A DNA stretch of 64,000 nucleotides. Source: Pseudomonas tolaasii NCPPB 2192. Lineage in GTDB: Bacteria > Pseudomonadota > Gammaproteobacteria > Pseudomonadales > Pseudomonadaceae. Below are positions 1 through 7,756 of the stretch, one piece after another (position 1 is the first letter of the stretch; each line of letters begins with the position of its first letter). Location of the stretch: contig NZ_PHHD01000001.1 in assembly GCF_002813445.1 (NCBI RefSeq), positions 3,968,001 to 4,032,000 on the forward strand, written 5' to 3'. A program made the position numbers and the translations under genes. Under the pieces are notes generated by a model that was not told the DNA's origin, made no database searches, and saw only the letters and a program-made list of their open reading frames with translations.

Positions 1-13
1 TGAAGGTCGGGGG

Positions 14-598
14 TTGATCAGCGCTGAGGCGCAGCTGCTGGGTCGGCTCATGCAGGGCGAGCAAGCGGCCTACCGAGAAATGGTCCACGCCTACCAGGGT
101 GCGATGCGGGCCGTAGCGTTGGCCATTGCCGGGCATCGGCATGTTGATGATGTGGTGCAGGATGCCTGGTTGGCGGTGGTCCGGGGTTTGGCTGGCTTTC
201 AGGGGCGATCGAGCCTCAAGACCTGGGTGCTGACGATCACCGCCAATAAAGCGAAAGGCCGCTATGGCCGCAACTGTCGCGACGTAATGTTTGAAGGCGA
301 GTGGCTCGGTGATTGCTCGGCGGTGGTTGCTGGGCAGTGGTTATCTGGCTGGCATGAGGACACGCCTGAAGCGCTGCTGAGCGAAAACGAATTGCGTGAG
401 TGGATTGAGCGGACTCTGGATGAATTGTCTGTGGCTCAGAGTGGTGCGCTGGTGTTGCGCGAGCGGGTAGGGCTTGAGCTGGAGGATATTGCCGAGTTGC
501 TCGGCGTCAGCCTTTGCAATGCGCGCGTGCTGCTGCACAGGGCGCGAATCCGGGTGTTTGCCGCGATTGATCGGTATCACGCGTGCTCCGGTTATTGA
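14..598 (+). CDS. ECF-type sigma-70 family RNA polymerase sigma factor
   Basis: This is a 194-residue ECF-size sigma factor. Region 2 is roughly residues 10-85, with an FQGRSSLKTW stretch typical of sigma2 promoter-melting helices. Region 4 is roughly residues 128-185, with the helix-turn-helix stretch LELEDIAELLGVSLCNARVL. The TTG start has a GAAGG Shine-Dalgarno-like sequence 7 nt upstream, but the frame is open to the window edge, so a start further upstream cannot be excluded. No anti-sigma gene follows within the window. Its target promoters are not identifiable here. Confidence 0.8.
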   Translation: MISAEAQLLGRLMQGEQAAYREMVHAYQGAMRAVALAIAGHRHVDDVVQDAWLAVVRGLAGFQGRSSLKTWVLTITANKAKGRYGRNCRDVMFEGEWLGDCSAVVAGQWLSGWHEDTPEALLSENELREWIERTLDELSVAQSGALVLRERVGLELEDIAELLGVSLCNARVLLHRARIRVFAAIDRYHACSGY

Positions 599-1086
599 TG
601 TCAAGAAAAAACAAGCATTCTCAATGCCTTGGCGTTAGAATCGTTGCCGGTTTTGAGCGTGTGGAGCAGGCCCTGAGCGTTATTTGGGCCAGTGCAGCTA
701 TTTAATAGCGAATTACGGCGCAGTACCTGAACAAGGGCTGTGCCGTTTTTGTTTGAGCGTTTTGAATTCTCGGGGTAAGGCGTTTCGTCGTATTTGTGTT
801 TCGCGATGCTGCCGCCGTGCCCTCCCGGCCTTGTTTGCAGGGCGGGTGGTCGAGGCAGTGCATTCAGGCTCTTCTATATATAGAAGCGTTGATGCAGAGC
901 CTTGGCGTAATGAGCTGTATTTGCTAACGGGATAAGGTGCATGCGTGCACTTGAACCTATAAATGGCCTGCTGTTTTTCTACCCGTTTTCAGTAGGGTGA
1001 CTTCTTGAGTTTGACCCACTAGAATGCATGCCCTTGATTCTGGGGTCGGAAACGGCCGGCTAACGTCTGTGCAACGAGGAATATCC
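599..1086. other. Gene-free stretch upstream of tig
   Basis: About 490 bp with no convincing gene. It contains a perfect 16-bp palindrome CTTCTATATATAGAAG at 871-886. This sits inside a wider inverted repeat, AGGCTCT (866-872) with AGAGCCT (896-902). The tig promoter candidate lies at 997-1025. A reading frame of 83 codons at 684-935 looks spurious. Confidence 0.5.
997..1025 (+). promoter_or_regulatory. Candidate sigma70 promoter of tig
   Basis: GTGACT (997-1002), a 17-bp spacer, and TAGAAT (1020-1025). Four of six -35 bases and five of six -10 bases match consensus, and the spacing is ideal. It would give a leader of roughly 55 nt before the tig ATG at 1087. Confidence 0.45.
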
Positions 1087-2397
1087 ATGCAAGTTTCTGT
1101 TGAAAATACTACTGCTATCGAGCGCCGCCTGAGCATCACCGTGCCGGCAGAGCGTATCGAGACTGCGGTCAACAAGCGTCTGCAGCAGACTGCCCAAAAG
1201 GCCAAGATCGCTGGTTTCCGTCCAGGCAAAGTGCCAATGAGCGAAATCAAGCGTCGTTTTGGCGCCGATGCGCGTCAGGACGCTGTGGGTGACGTGATCC
1301 AGGCGTCCTTCTATGAGGCCGTTGAGGCGCAAAACCTGAAGCCTGCCGGTTCGCCTTCGATCGAGCCGAAGTCCCTGGAAGCCGGCAAGGACCTGGAATA
1401 CGTAGCCGTATTCGAAGTGTTCCCGGAATTCGAAGTTGCCGGTTTCGACGGTATCGCTGTTGAGCGCCTGAGCGCTGACGTGGCCGATAGCGACCTGGAC
1501 AACATGCTGGAAATCCTGCGCAAGCAGAACACTCGTTTCGAAGTGGCCGATCGTGCCGCCCAGAACGAAGACCAACTGAACATCGATTTCGTTGGCAAGG
1601 TTGACGGCGAAGTCTTCGCTGGCGGCTCCGCCAAGGGCACTCAGTTGGTGCTGGGTTCCAACCGCATGATCCCTGGCTTCGAAGACGGCCTGGTTGGCGC
1701 CAAAGCCGGCGAAGAGCGCGTTTTGAACCTGACTTTCCCGGCTGATTATCAGAACCTGGACCTGGCTGGCAAAGCCGCCGAGTTCACCGTGACCGTCAAC
1801 AGTGTTTCCGAGCCCAAGCTGCCAGAGCTGAACGAAGAGTTCTTCGCTCAATTCGGCATCAAGGAAACCGGCATCGAAGGCTTCCGCACCGAAGTTCGCA
1901 AGAACATGGAGCGCGAGCTGCGTCAGGCCATCAAGTCCAAGGTCAAGAACCAGGTAATGGACGGCCTGCTGGCTGCCAACCCGATCGAAGTGCCCAAGGC
2001 TCTGCTGTCCAACGAAGTCGATCGCCTGCGCGTTCAAGCGGTTCAGCAGTTCGGTGGCAACATCAAGCCTGACCAATTGCCGGCCGAGCTGTTCGAAGAG
2101 CAAGCCAAGCGCCGCGTTGTGCTGGGTCTGGTTGTGGCAAAAGTGGTTGAGCAGTTCGACCTCAAGCCTGACGAAGATCGCGTTCGCGAAATGATCCAGG
2201 AAATGGCTTCGGCCTACCAGGAGCCTGAGCAGGTCGTGGCTTGGTACTACAAGAACGACCAGCAACTGAACGAAGTACGTTCGGTTGTGCTGGAAGAACA
2301 AGTTGTGGATACTGTTCTGCAGAAGGCTAAGGTGACCGATAAAGCGGTCTCTTACGAAGAAGCAGTCAAACCGGCGGAAGCAGCACAAGCCGACTGA
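1087..2397 (+). CDS. tig: Trigger factor, ribosome-associated peptidyl-prolyl isomerase chaperone
   Basis: The 436-residue protein has the usual trigger-factor length. The N-terminal ribosome-docking signature GFRPGKVP is at residues 43-50. The central FKBP-type PPIase domain spans about 150-245, with the NRMIPGFEDGL stretch, and the helical chaperone arms follow. It binds L23 at the ribosome exit tunnel and shields nascent chains. The ATG at 1087 is chosen over an earlier in-frame ATG because GAGGA lies 6-10 nt upstream and MQVSVENT is the family start. It is followed by clpP, clpX and lon in the widely conserved order. Confidence 0.98.
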   Translation: MQVSVENTTAIERRLSITVPAERIETAVNKRLQQTAQKAKIAGFRPGKVPMSEIKRRFGADARQDAVGDVIQASFYEAVEAQNLKPAGSPSIEPKSLEAGKDLEYVAVFEVFPEFEVAGFDGIAVERLSADVADSDLDNMLEILRKQNTRFEVADRAAQNEDQLNIDFVGKVDGEVFAGGSAKGTQLVLGSNRMIPGFEDGLVGAKAGEERVLNLTFPADYQNLDLAGKAAEFTVTVNSVSEPKLPELNEEFFAQFGIKETGIEGFRTEVRKNMERELRQAIKSKVKNQVMDGLLAANPIEVPKALLSNEVDRLRVQAVQQFGGNIKPDQLPAELFEEQAKRRVVLGLVVAKVVEQFDLKPDEDRVREMIQEMASAYQEPEQVVAWYYKNDQQLNEVRSVVLEEQVVDTVLQKAKVTDKAVSYEEAVKPAEAAQAD

Positions 2398-2423
2398 TTG
2401 TCCAACTCGTTGGAAATTCAACC

Positions 2424-2448
2424 ATAAGCCAGCCTCGCGCTGGCTTAT
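2424..2448 (+). terminator. Hairpin between tig and clpP
   Basis: A perfect 10-bp stem ATAAGCCAGC / GCTGGCTTAT with a 5-nt loop, followed by GCGTTTT. The short T tract suggests partial termination or an mRNA-stability element rather than a complete stop. Confidence 0.6.
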
Positions 2449-2488
2449 GCGTTTTCAAGACATGACTATTTGGGAGTAACTGCAGAGC

Positions 2489-3124
2489 ATGTTCCGTAAT
2501 TCCTATATTCAGCAGAACTCTGATATCCAGGCCGCCGGCGGCCTGGTCCCGATGGTTGTAGAGCAGTCCGCTCGTGGCGAACGCGCCTACGACATCTACT
2601 CGCGCCTGCTCAAGGAGCGAGTGATCTTTCTGGTTGGCCCCGTAGAGGACTACATGGCTAACCTGATCTGTGCGCAGCTGCTGTTCCTTGAAGCCGAAAA
2701 CCCGGACAAGGACATCCATCTTTACATTAATTCTCCGGGCGGTTCGGTAACGGCGGGCATGTCGATCTACGACACCATGCAGTTCATCAAGCCGAACGTA
2801 TCGACCACTTGCATCGGCCAAGCCTGCAGCATGGGTGCATTTCTGCTCACTGCCGGCGCTGAGGGCAAGCGCTTCTGCCTGCCGAACTCGCGCGTGATGA
2901 TTCACCAGCCACTGGGCGGTTTCCAGGGTCAGGCGTCGGACATTGAAATCCATGCCAAGGAAATCCTGTTCATCCGCGAGCGCCTCAACACACTGATGGC
3001 CAAGCACAGCGGGCGTACCCTGGAAGAAATCGAGCGCGATACAAACCGTGACAACTTCATGAGCGCAGAAGCTGCCCGTGAATACGGGTTGATCGACGCA
3101 GTGATCGACAAGCGCCCCGCTTAA
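2489..3124 (+). CDS. clpP: ATP-dependent Clp protease proteolytic subunit ClpP
   Basis: A 211-residue serine peptidase of the S14 family. The catalytic triad is visible as Ser114 (GQACSMGAF), His139 (MIHQPLGG) and Asp188 (RDTNRDNF). It assembles into the tetradecameric chamber that receives substrates from ClpX, encoded next. GGGAG lies about 12 nt before the ATG. The short N-terminal extension before the mature protease is normal for the family. It lies in the tig-clpP-clpX-lon block. Confidence 0.98.
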   Translation: MFRNSYIQQNSDIQAAGGLVPMVVEQSARGERAYDIYSRLLKERVIFLVGPVEDYMANLICAQLLFLEAENPDKDIHLYINSPGGSVTAGMSIYDTMQFIKPNVSTTCIGQACSMGAFLLTAGAEGKRFCLPNSRVMIHQPLGGFQGQASDIEIHAKEILFIRERLNTLMAKHSGRTLEEIERDTNRDNFMSAEAAREYGLIDAVIDKRPA

Positions 3125-3168
3125 TATAAGCCGCTCAAAATAGGGCTGGTCGGTATGTCTGACCATTG

Positions 3169-3188
3169 GCGGGCTTGAAAAAGCCCGC
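3169..3188 (+). terminator. Hairpin between clpP and clpX
   Basis: An 8-bp stem GCGGGCTT / AAGCCCGC closed by a GAAA tetraloop. No T tract follows, so it is more likely an mRNA-processing or stability hairpin than a terminator. Confidence 0.4.
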
Positions 3189-3236
3189 ATAAGCCTTCAT
3201 CTTGTGTTGCAAGCCTATCGGATTTGGATCGAACGA

Positions 3237-4520
3237 ATGACTGACACCCGCAACGGCGAGGACAACGGCAAGCTGCTCTATTGCTCCTTCTGCGGCAAAA
3301 GCCAGCATGAAGTACGCAAATTGATTGCCGGCCCCTCGGTGTTTATCTGCGACGAGTGCGTCGACCTGTGCAATGACATCATCCGCGAGGAGGTGCAGGA
3401 AGCCCAGGCCGAGAGCAGCGCGCATAAATTGCCTTCGCCTAAAGAAATCAGCGGCATCCTTGACCAGTACGTAATCGGTCAAGAGCGTGCAAAAAAGGTT
3501 TTGGCCGTAGCGGTGTACAACCACTACAAGCGCTTGAACCAGCGTGACAAAAAAGGCGATGAAGTTGAGCTTGGCAAGAGCAACATCTTGCTGATCGGTC
3601 CTACAGGCTCGGGTAAGACCCTGCTTGCAGAAACCCTCGCTCGCCTGCTGAATGTTCCGTTCACCATCGCCGACGCCACCACCCTCACCGAGGCTGGTTA
3701 CGTGGGTGAGGACGTTGAGAACATCATTCAGAAGCTGCTGCAAAAATGTGACTACGACGTAGAGAAGGCCCAGATGGGTATTGTCTACATCGACGAAATC
3801 GACAAGATCTCGCGCAAGTCCGACAACCCCTCGATCACCCGGGATGTTTCCGGTGAAGGCGTACAGCAGGCCTTGCTGAAACTGATCGAAGGCACGGTGG
3901 CTTCCGTACCGCCACAAGGCGGCCGCAAGCACCCGCAGCAGGAATTCCTTCAGGTTGATACGCGCAACATTCTGTTCATTTGTGGCGGTGCATTCTCGGG
4001 TCTGGAAAAGGTTATCCAGCAACGTTCCACCCGTGGTGGCATCGGTTTCAGTGCAGAAGTGCGCAGCAAGGAAGAAGGCAAAAAGGTTGGTGAGTCCCTG
4101 CGTGAAGTCGAGCCTGATGATTTGGTCAAGTTCGGTCTGATACCGGAATTCGTTGGCCGTTTGCCAGTCCTGGCCACGTTGGACGAGTTGGATGAGGCTG
4201 CTTTGATTCAGATCCTCACCGAGCCGAAAAACGCCCTGACCAAGCAATACGCCAAACTGTTCGAGATGGAAGGGGTAGACCTGGAATTCCGTACCGACGC
4301 GCTCAAATCGGTGGCCAAGCGGGCACTGGAGCGTAAAACCGGTGCACGGGGTCTGCGTTCGATTCTCGAAGGCGTCCTGCTCGACACCATGTATGAAATC
4401 CCCTCGCAGTCCGAGGTGAGCAAGGTGGTGATTGACGAAAGCGTTATCGAAGGCAAGTCCAAGCCACTGTACATCTATGAAAACAGTGAGCCGACGGCCA
4501 AGGCTGCACCGGACGCGTAA
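3237..4520 (+). CDS. clpX: ATP-dependent unfoldase ClpX
   Basis: A 427-residue AAA+ unfoldase of the Clp/Hsp100 family that delivers substrates to ClpP. The N-terminal zinc-binding domain has Cys16, Cys19, Cys38 and Cys41. Walker A GPTGSGKT is at residues 121-128, and Walker B is VYIDEIDK. An IGF-type ClpP-binding loop is visible as RGGIGFSAE. The start at 3237 (MTDTRNGED) fits family length, and upstream in-frame codons lack conservation. It lies 112 bp downstream of clpP, so the two are probably co-transcribed. Confidence 0.98.
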   Translation: MTDTRNGEDNGKLLYCSFCGKSQHEVRKLIAGPSVFICDECVDLCNDIIREEVQEAQAESSAHKLPSPKEISGILDQYVIGQERAKKVLAVAVYNHYKRLNQRDKKGDEVELGKSNILLIGPTGSGKTLLAETLARLLNVPFTIADATTLTEAGYVGEDVENIIQKLLQKCDYDVEKAQMGIVYIDEIDKISRKSDNPSITRDVSGEGVQQALLKLIEGTVASVPPQGGRKHPQQEFLQVDTRNILFICGGAFSGLEKVIQQRSTRGGIGFSAEVRSKEEGKKVGESLREVEPDDLVKFGLIPEFVGRLPVLATLDELDEAALIQILTEPKNALTKQYAKLFEMEGVDLEFRTDALKSVAKRALERKTGARGLRSILEGVLLDTMYEIPSQSEVSKVVIDESVIEGKSKPLYIYENSEPTAKAAPDA

Positions 4521-4544
4521 GCGTTTTGCAGTGGCGGTACAAAC

Positions 4545-4574
4545 AAGGGGCCTTTAGGGGCCCCTTAGTTTTTT
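4545..4574 (+). terminator. Rho-independent terminator after clpX
   Basis: Stem AAGGGGCC / GGCCCCTT with a 6-nt loop, followed by AG and six T residues. It separates the clp genes from lon. Confidence 0.9.
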
Positions 4575-4639
4575 AGGGCGGTTTTTGGGGGCAGCCTTTA
4601 AATTTGCGTTTATTCATGCGTTTAACTGCTGGCATTGCG

Positions 4640-4668
4640 CTTGTTTTTTTTGCATCCAGCCCCCATCT
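4640..4668 (+). promoter_or_regulatory. Candidate sigma32 (heat-shock) promoter of lon
   Basis: CTTGTTT (4640-4646), 14-bp spacer, CCCCATCT (4661-4668). This fits the RpoH consensus CTTGAAA-N13-15-CCCCATNT closely, and lon is a classical sigma32 target. It predicts a leader of about 35 nt before the lon ATG. Confidence 0.65.
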
Positions 4669-4709
4669 TGGTTTCAAGCTTATTTTTCAACTGTCATAGA
4701 GGCGAAATC

Positions 4710-7106
4710 ATGAAGACAACCATTGAATTGCCTCTCCTGCCGTTGCGTGATGTCGTCGTCTATCCGCACATGGTTATCCCGCTGTTCGTGGGGCGCGAGA
4801 AGTCTATCGAAGCCCTCGAGGCCGCGATGACGGGCGACAAGCAAATCCTGCTGTTGGCCCAAAAGAATCCTGCCGATGATGATCCGGGCGAAGACGCCCT
4901 GTACCGCGTTGGTACCGTTGCGACTGTTTTGCAACTGCTCAAGCTGCCTGACGGCACCGTCAAGGTGTTGGTGGAAGGTGAGCAGCGTGGTGCTGTAGAG
5001 CGTTTCATGGAGGTGGATGGCCACCTGCGCGCCGAAGTGGCGCTGATCGACGAAGTCGAGGCCCCTGAGCGCGAGTCCGAAGTGTTTGTGCGCAGCTTGC
5101 TCTCGCAGTTCGAGCAGTATGTGCAGTTGGGCAAGAAAGTCCCGGCTGAAGTGCTGTCCTCCCTCAACAGCATTGATGAACCAAGCCGCCTGGTCGATAC
5201 CATGGCTGCGCACATGGCGCTGAAGATCGATCAGAAGCAAGACATCCTTGAAATCATCGACCTGTCTGCCCGCGTCGAACACGTGCTGGCGTTGCTCGAT
5301 GGCGAAATCGATCTGCTGCAGGTTGAGAAGCGCATCCGCGGTCGTGTGAAGAAACAAATGGAGCGCAGCCAGCGCGAGTACTACCTGAATGAGCAGATGA
5401 AGGCCATTCAGAAAGAGCTCGGTGACAGCGAGGAAGGCCACAACGAAATCGAAGAGCTGAAAAAGCGCATCGATGCCGCCGGCCTGCCTAAAGACGCCCT
5501 GACCAAAGCCACTGCCGAGCTGAACAAGCTCAAGCAAATGTCGCCCATGTCGGCCGAAGCTACCGTGGTTCGTTCCTACATCGACTGGCTGGTACAGGTG
5601 CCATGGAAAGCTCAGACCAAAGTACGTCTGGACCTGGCTCGCGCCGAAGACATCCTCGACGCCGACCACTATGGCCTTGAAGAGGTCAAGGAGCGCATCC
5701 TCGAATACCTCGCCGTGCAAAAGCGCGTTAAGAAAATTCGTGGCCCGGTCTTGTGCCTGGTCGGTCCGCCCGGGGTAGGTAAAACGTCCCTGGCCGAGTC
5801 GATTGCCAACGCCACCAACCGCAAATTCGTGCGCATGGCCCTCGGCGGTGTGCGTGATGAAGCGGAAATTCGTGGTCATCGCCGTACTTACATCGGTTCG
5901 ATGCCAGGAAGATTGATTCAAAAGATGACAAAGGTGGGTGTGCGCAACCCGCTGTTCCTGCTCGATGAAATCGACAAGATGGGCAGCGACATGCGTGGCG
6001 ATCCTGCGTCCGCATTGCTCGAAGTGCTCGACCCCGAGCAAAACCACAATTTCAACGACCATTACCTGGAAGTCGACTACGACCTGTCCGACGTAATGTT
6101 CCTGTGCACCTCCAACTCCATGAACATTCCGCCAGCGTTGCTGGACCGGATGGAGGTGATTCGTCTGCCGGGTTACACCGAAGACGAGAAGATCAACATT
6201 GCCGTCAAATACCTCGCGCCCAAGCAGACTTCGGCCAACGGCCTGAAGAAAGGCGAGATCGAATTTGAGGTCGAGGCGATCCGCGACATCGTGCGCTACT
6301 ACACCCGCGAGGCCGGTGTACGGGGGCTTGAGCGTCAGATTGCGAAAATTTGCCGCAAGGCCGTCAAGGAACATGCGCTGGAAAAACGCTTCTCGGTGAA
6401 GGTCACGGCCGACTCGCTGGAGCACTTCCTGGGCGTGCGTAAATTCCGCTACGGCCTGGCCGAGCAGCAGGACCAGGTCGGTCAGGTGACAGGGCTGGCG
6501 TGGACCCAGGTGGGTGGCGAATTGCTAACCATCGAAGCCGCCGTGATCCCAGGCAAAGGCCAGTTGATCAAGACCGGTTCGCTGGGGGATGTGATGGTCG
6601 AATCCATCACTGCCGCGCAGACCGTGGTGCGCAGCCGCGCCAAGAGCCTGGGGATTCCCTTGGACTTCCACGAGAAGCACGACACCCACATCCACATGCC
6701 GGAAGGGGCGACCCCGAAAGATGGCCCTAGCGCAGGCGTAGGCATGTGCACGGCCCTGGTGTCGGCACTGACCGGCATTCCTGTGCGCGCCGATGTGGCT
6801 ATGACGGGTGAAATTACTCTGCGCGGTCAGGTATTGGCTATCGGTGGCCTGAAAGAGAAATTGCTGGCGGCACACCGGGGGGGTATCAAGACTGTGATCA
6901 TTCCGGAAGAGAATGTTCGCGACTTGAAAGAAATTCCGGACAACATCAAGCAGGATCTTCAGATTAAACCGGTTAAATGGATTGACGAGGTCCTGCAAAT
7001 TGCGCTGCAATACGCGCCGGAGCCCTTGCCGGATGTGGCTCCGGAGATAGTCTCGAAGGACGAAAAACGCGAGTCTGATTCCAAGGAAAGAATTAGCACG
7101 CATTAA
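4710..7106 (+). CDS. lon: ATP-dependent protease Lon (La)
   Basis: A 798-residue cytosolic AAA+ protease. The N-terminal substrate domain begins LPLLPLRDVVVYPHM. Walker A GPPGVGKT is at 352-359 and Walker B is LLDEIDKMG. The C-terminal S16 protease domain has the Ser-Lys dyad Ser674 (DGPSAGVG) and Lys717 (LKEKLLAAHRGG), spaced 43 residues apart as in E. coli Lon. The start at 4710 has GAGGCG upstream. An earlier in-frame start at 4635 would overlap the heat-shock promoter. hupB and ppiD follow, as in other pseudomonads. Confidence 0.98.
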   Translation: MKTTIELPLLPLRDVVVYPHMVIPLFVGREKSIEALEAAMTGDKQILLLAQKNPADDDPGEDALYRVGTVATVLQLLKLPDGTVKVLVEGEQRGAVERFMEVDGHLRAEVALIDEVEAPERESEVFVRSLLSQFEQYVQLGKKVPAEVLSSLNSIDEPSRLVDTMAAHMALKIDQKQDILEIIDLSARVEHVLALLDGEIDLLQVEKRIRGRVKKQMERSQREYYLNEQMKAIQKELGDSEEGHNEIEELKKRIDAAGLPKDALTKATAELNKLKQMSPMSAEATVVRSYIDWLVQVPWKAQTKVRLDLARAEDILDADHYGLEEVKERILEYLAVQKRVKKIRGPVLCLVGPPGVGKTSLAESIANATNRKFVRMALGGVRDEAEIRGHRRTYIGSMPGRLIQKMTKVGVRNPLFLLDEIDKMGSDMRGDPASALLEVLDPEQNHNFNDHYLEVDYDLSDVMFLCTSNSMNIPPALLDRMEVIRLPGYTEDEKINIAVKYLAPKQTSANGLKKGEIEFEVEAIRDIVRYYTREAGVRGLERQIAKICRKAVKEHALEKRFSVKVTADSLEHFLGVRKFRYGLAEQQDQVGQVTGLAWTQVGGELLTIEAAVIPGKGQLIKTGSLGDVMVESITAAQTVVRSRAKSLGIPLDFHEKHDTHIHMPEGATPKDGPSAGVGMCTALVSALTGIPVRADVAMTGEITLRGQVLAIGGLKEKLLAAHRGGIKTVIIPEENVRDLKEIPDNIKQDLQIKPVKWIDEVLQIALQYAPEPLPDVAPEIVSKDEKRESDSKERISTH

Positions 7107-7129
7107 TGCGATTAAGCCGGGTGGCTTCC

Positions 7130-7159
7130 TTGACAGCTTTTTAGAGCCCTTGTTATAAA
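7130..7159 (+). promoter_or_regulatory. Promoter of hupB
   Basis: A perfect TTGACA (7130-7135), an 18-bp spacer, and TATAAA (7154-7159). It lies between lon and hupB and overlaps a weak inverted repeat (AGAGCC/GGCTCT, 7143-7167). It is the strongest consensus promoter seen in this part of the window. Confidence 0.7.
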
Positions 7160-7254
7160 GCGGCTCTTAAGTGTCTGTAGGCCATTCAGCACTGGTTTTT
7201 GCTTTCACCAAAAAACTTAGAATCATACTCAATAGATATATAAGGGGACTTAGA

Positions 7255-7527
7255 GTGAACAAGTCGGAACTGATTGATGCTATCGCTGCATCCGCTGATA
7301 TCCCGAAAGCTGCTGCTGGCCGTGCGCTGGATGCAGTAATCGAATCCGTCACTGGCGCTCTGAAGGCCGGCGACTCCGTGGTACTGGTAGGCTTCGGTAC
7401 TTTCTCTGTGACTGACCGCCCAGCTCGCACTGGCCGTAACCCACAGACCGGCAAAGCACTGCAAATCGCTGCTGCCAAGAAACCAGGTTTCAAAGCCGGT
7501 AAAGCCCTGAAAGAAGCCGTTAACTAA
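7255..7527 (+). CDS. hupB: DNA-binding protein HU-beta
   Basis: The 90-residue nucleoid protein has exactly HU length. Conserved parts are the dimerisation helices (NKSELIDAIA), the GFGTFSV turn, and the DNA-embracing arm with RNPQTGKALQI. It bends DNA and shapes the nucleoid. The GTG start at 7255 is set by AGGGGA upstream and by family length; a longer frame from 7171 is not conserved. It has its own promoter at 7130-7159. Confidence 0.97.
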   Translation: MNKSELIDAIAASADIPKAAAGRALDAVIESVTGALKAGDSVVLVGFGTFSVTDRPARTGRNPQTGKALQIAAAKKPGFKAGKALKEAVN

Positions 7528-7555
7528 GCTTCGACCCAGCCTTACCTACCCGGGC

Positions 7556-7653
7556 CGAACGCAGGTTCGACCTGGGAGCGGAGCGGTCACTGACCCCTGT
7601 ATACATCGGGTCGCCAAACCGGGGGGAGAACCGAAGCCCCGTCCGCTCCGCCA
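7556..7653 (+). ncRNA. Candidate structured small RNA downstream of hupB
   Basis: No ORF is present, but complementary arms are dense. Hairpin CGAAC/GTTCG is at 7556-7569. A long-range 8-bp stem joins GGAGCGGA (7575-7582) to TCCGCTCC (7642-7649). It encloses GACCC/GGGTC (7592-7596 with 7608-7612) and GGGG/CCCC (7621-7624 with 7637-7640). A Rho-independent terminator follows 8 nt later. It could be an independent sRNA or a processed 3' UTR of hupB. It ends ..GCCA but does not fold as a tRNA. No known family is recognised. Confidence 0.4.
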
Positions 7654-7661
7654 GTTGCGAG

Positions 7662-7689
7662 AAGGCGCATCCCAGGATGCGCCTTTCTT
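7662..7689 (+). terminator. Rho-independent terminator
   Basis: A 10-bp stem AAGGCGCATC / GATGCGCCTT with a CCAG loop, followed by TCTT. It ends the hupB transcript and the structured RNA candidate before ppiD. Confidence 0.85.
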
Positions 7690-7756
7690 ATATCCGTACT
7701 CTACCCACGCTCCACGGTTGCCTAATCTTTGAAGTTCAACCGTTTCTGGGGGACGC

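Noticed and set aside
684..740. A tRNA in the gap before tig
   Set aside because: No cloverleaf-compatible set of stems or T-loop sequence was found.
684..935. 83-codon frame upstream of tig
   Set aside because: No ribosome-binding site, no recognisable motif, and it runs through the palindromic region.
1060..2421. Long open frame (453 codons) on the minus strand opposite tig
   Set aside because: Antisense shadow of a highly conserved gene in GC-rich DNA. It has no start context and no recognisable domain.
4680..6425. Long open frame (581 codons) on the minus strand opposite lon
   Set aside because: Shadow of the lon codon bias; the composition (rich in Leu, His, Gln and Val) is typical of antisense frames.
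7575..7653. Possible tRNA with 8-bp acceptor and encoded GCCA end
   Set aside because: The acceptor-like stem fits, but there is no T-arm with TTCRANY, no D-arm and no anticodon stem in the required positions on either strand.
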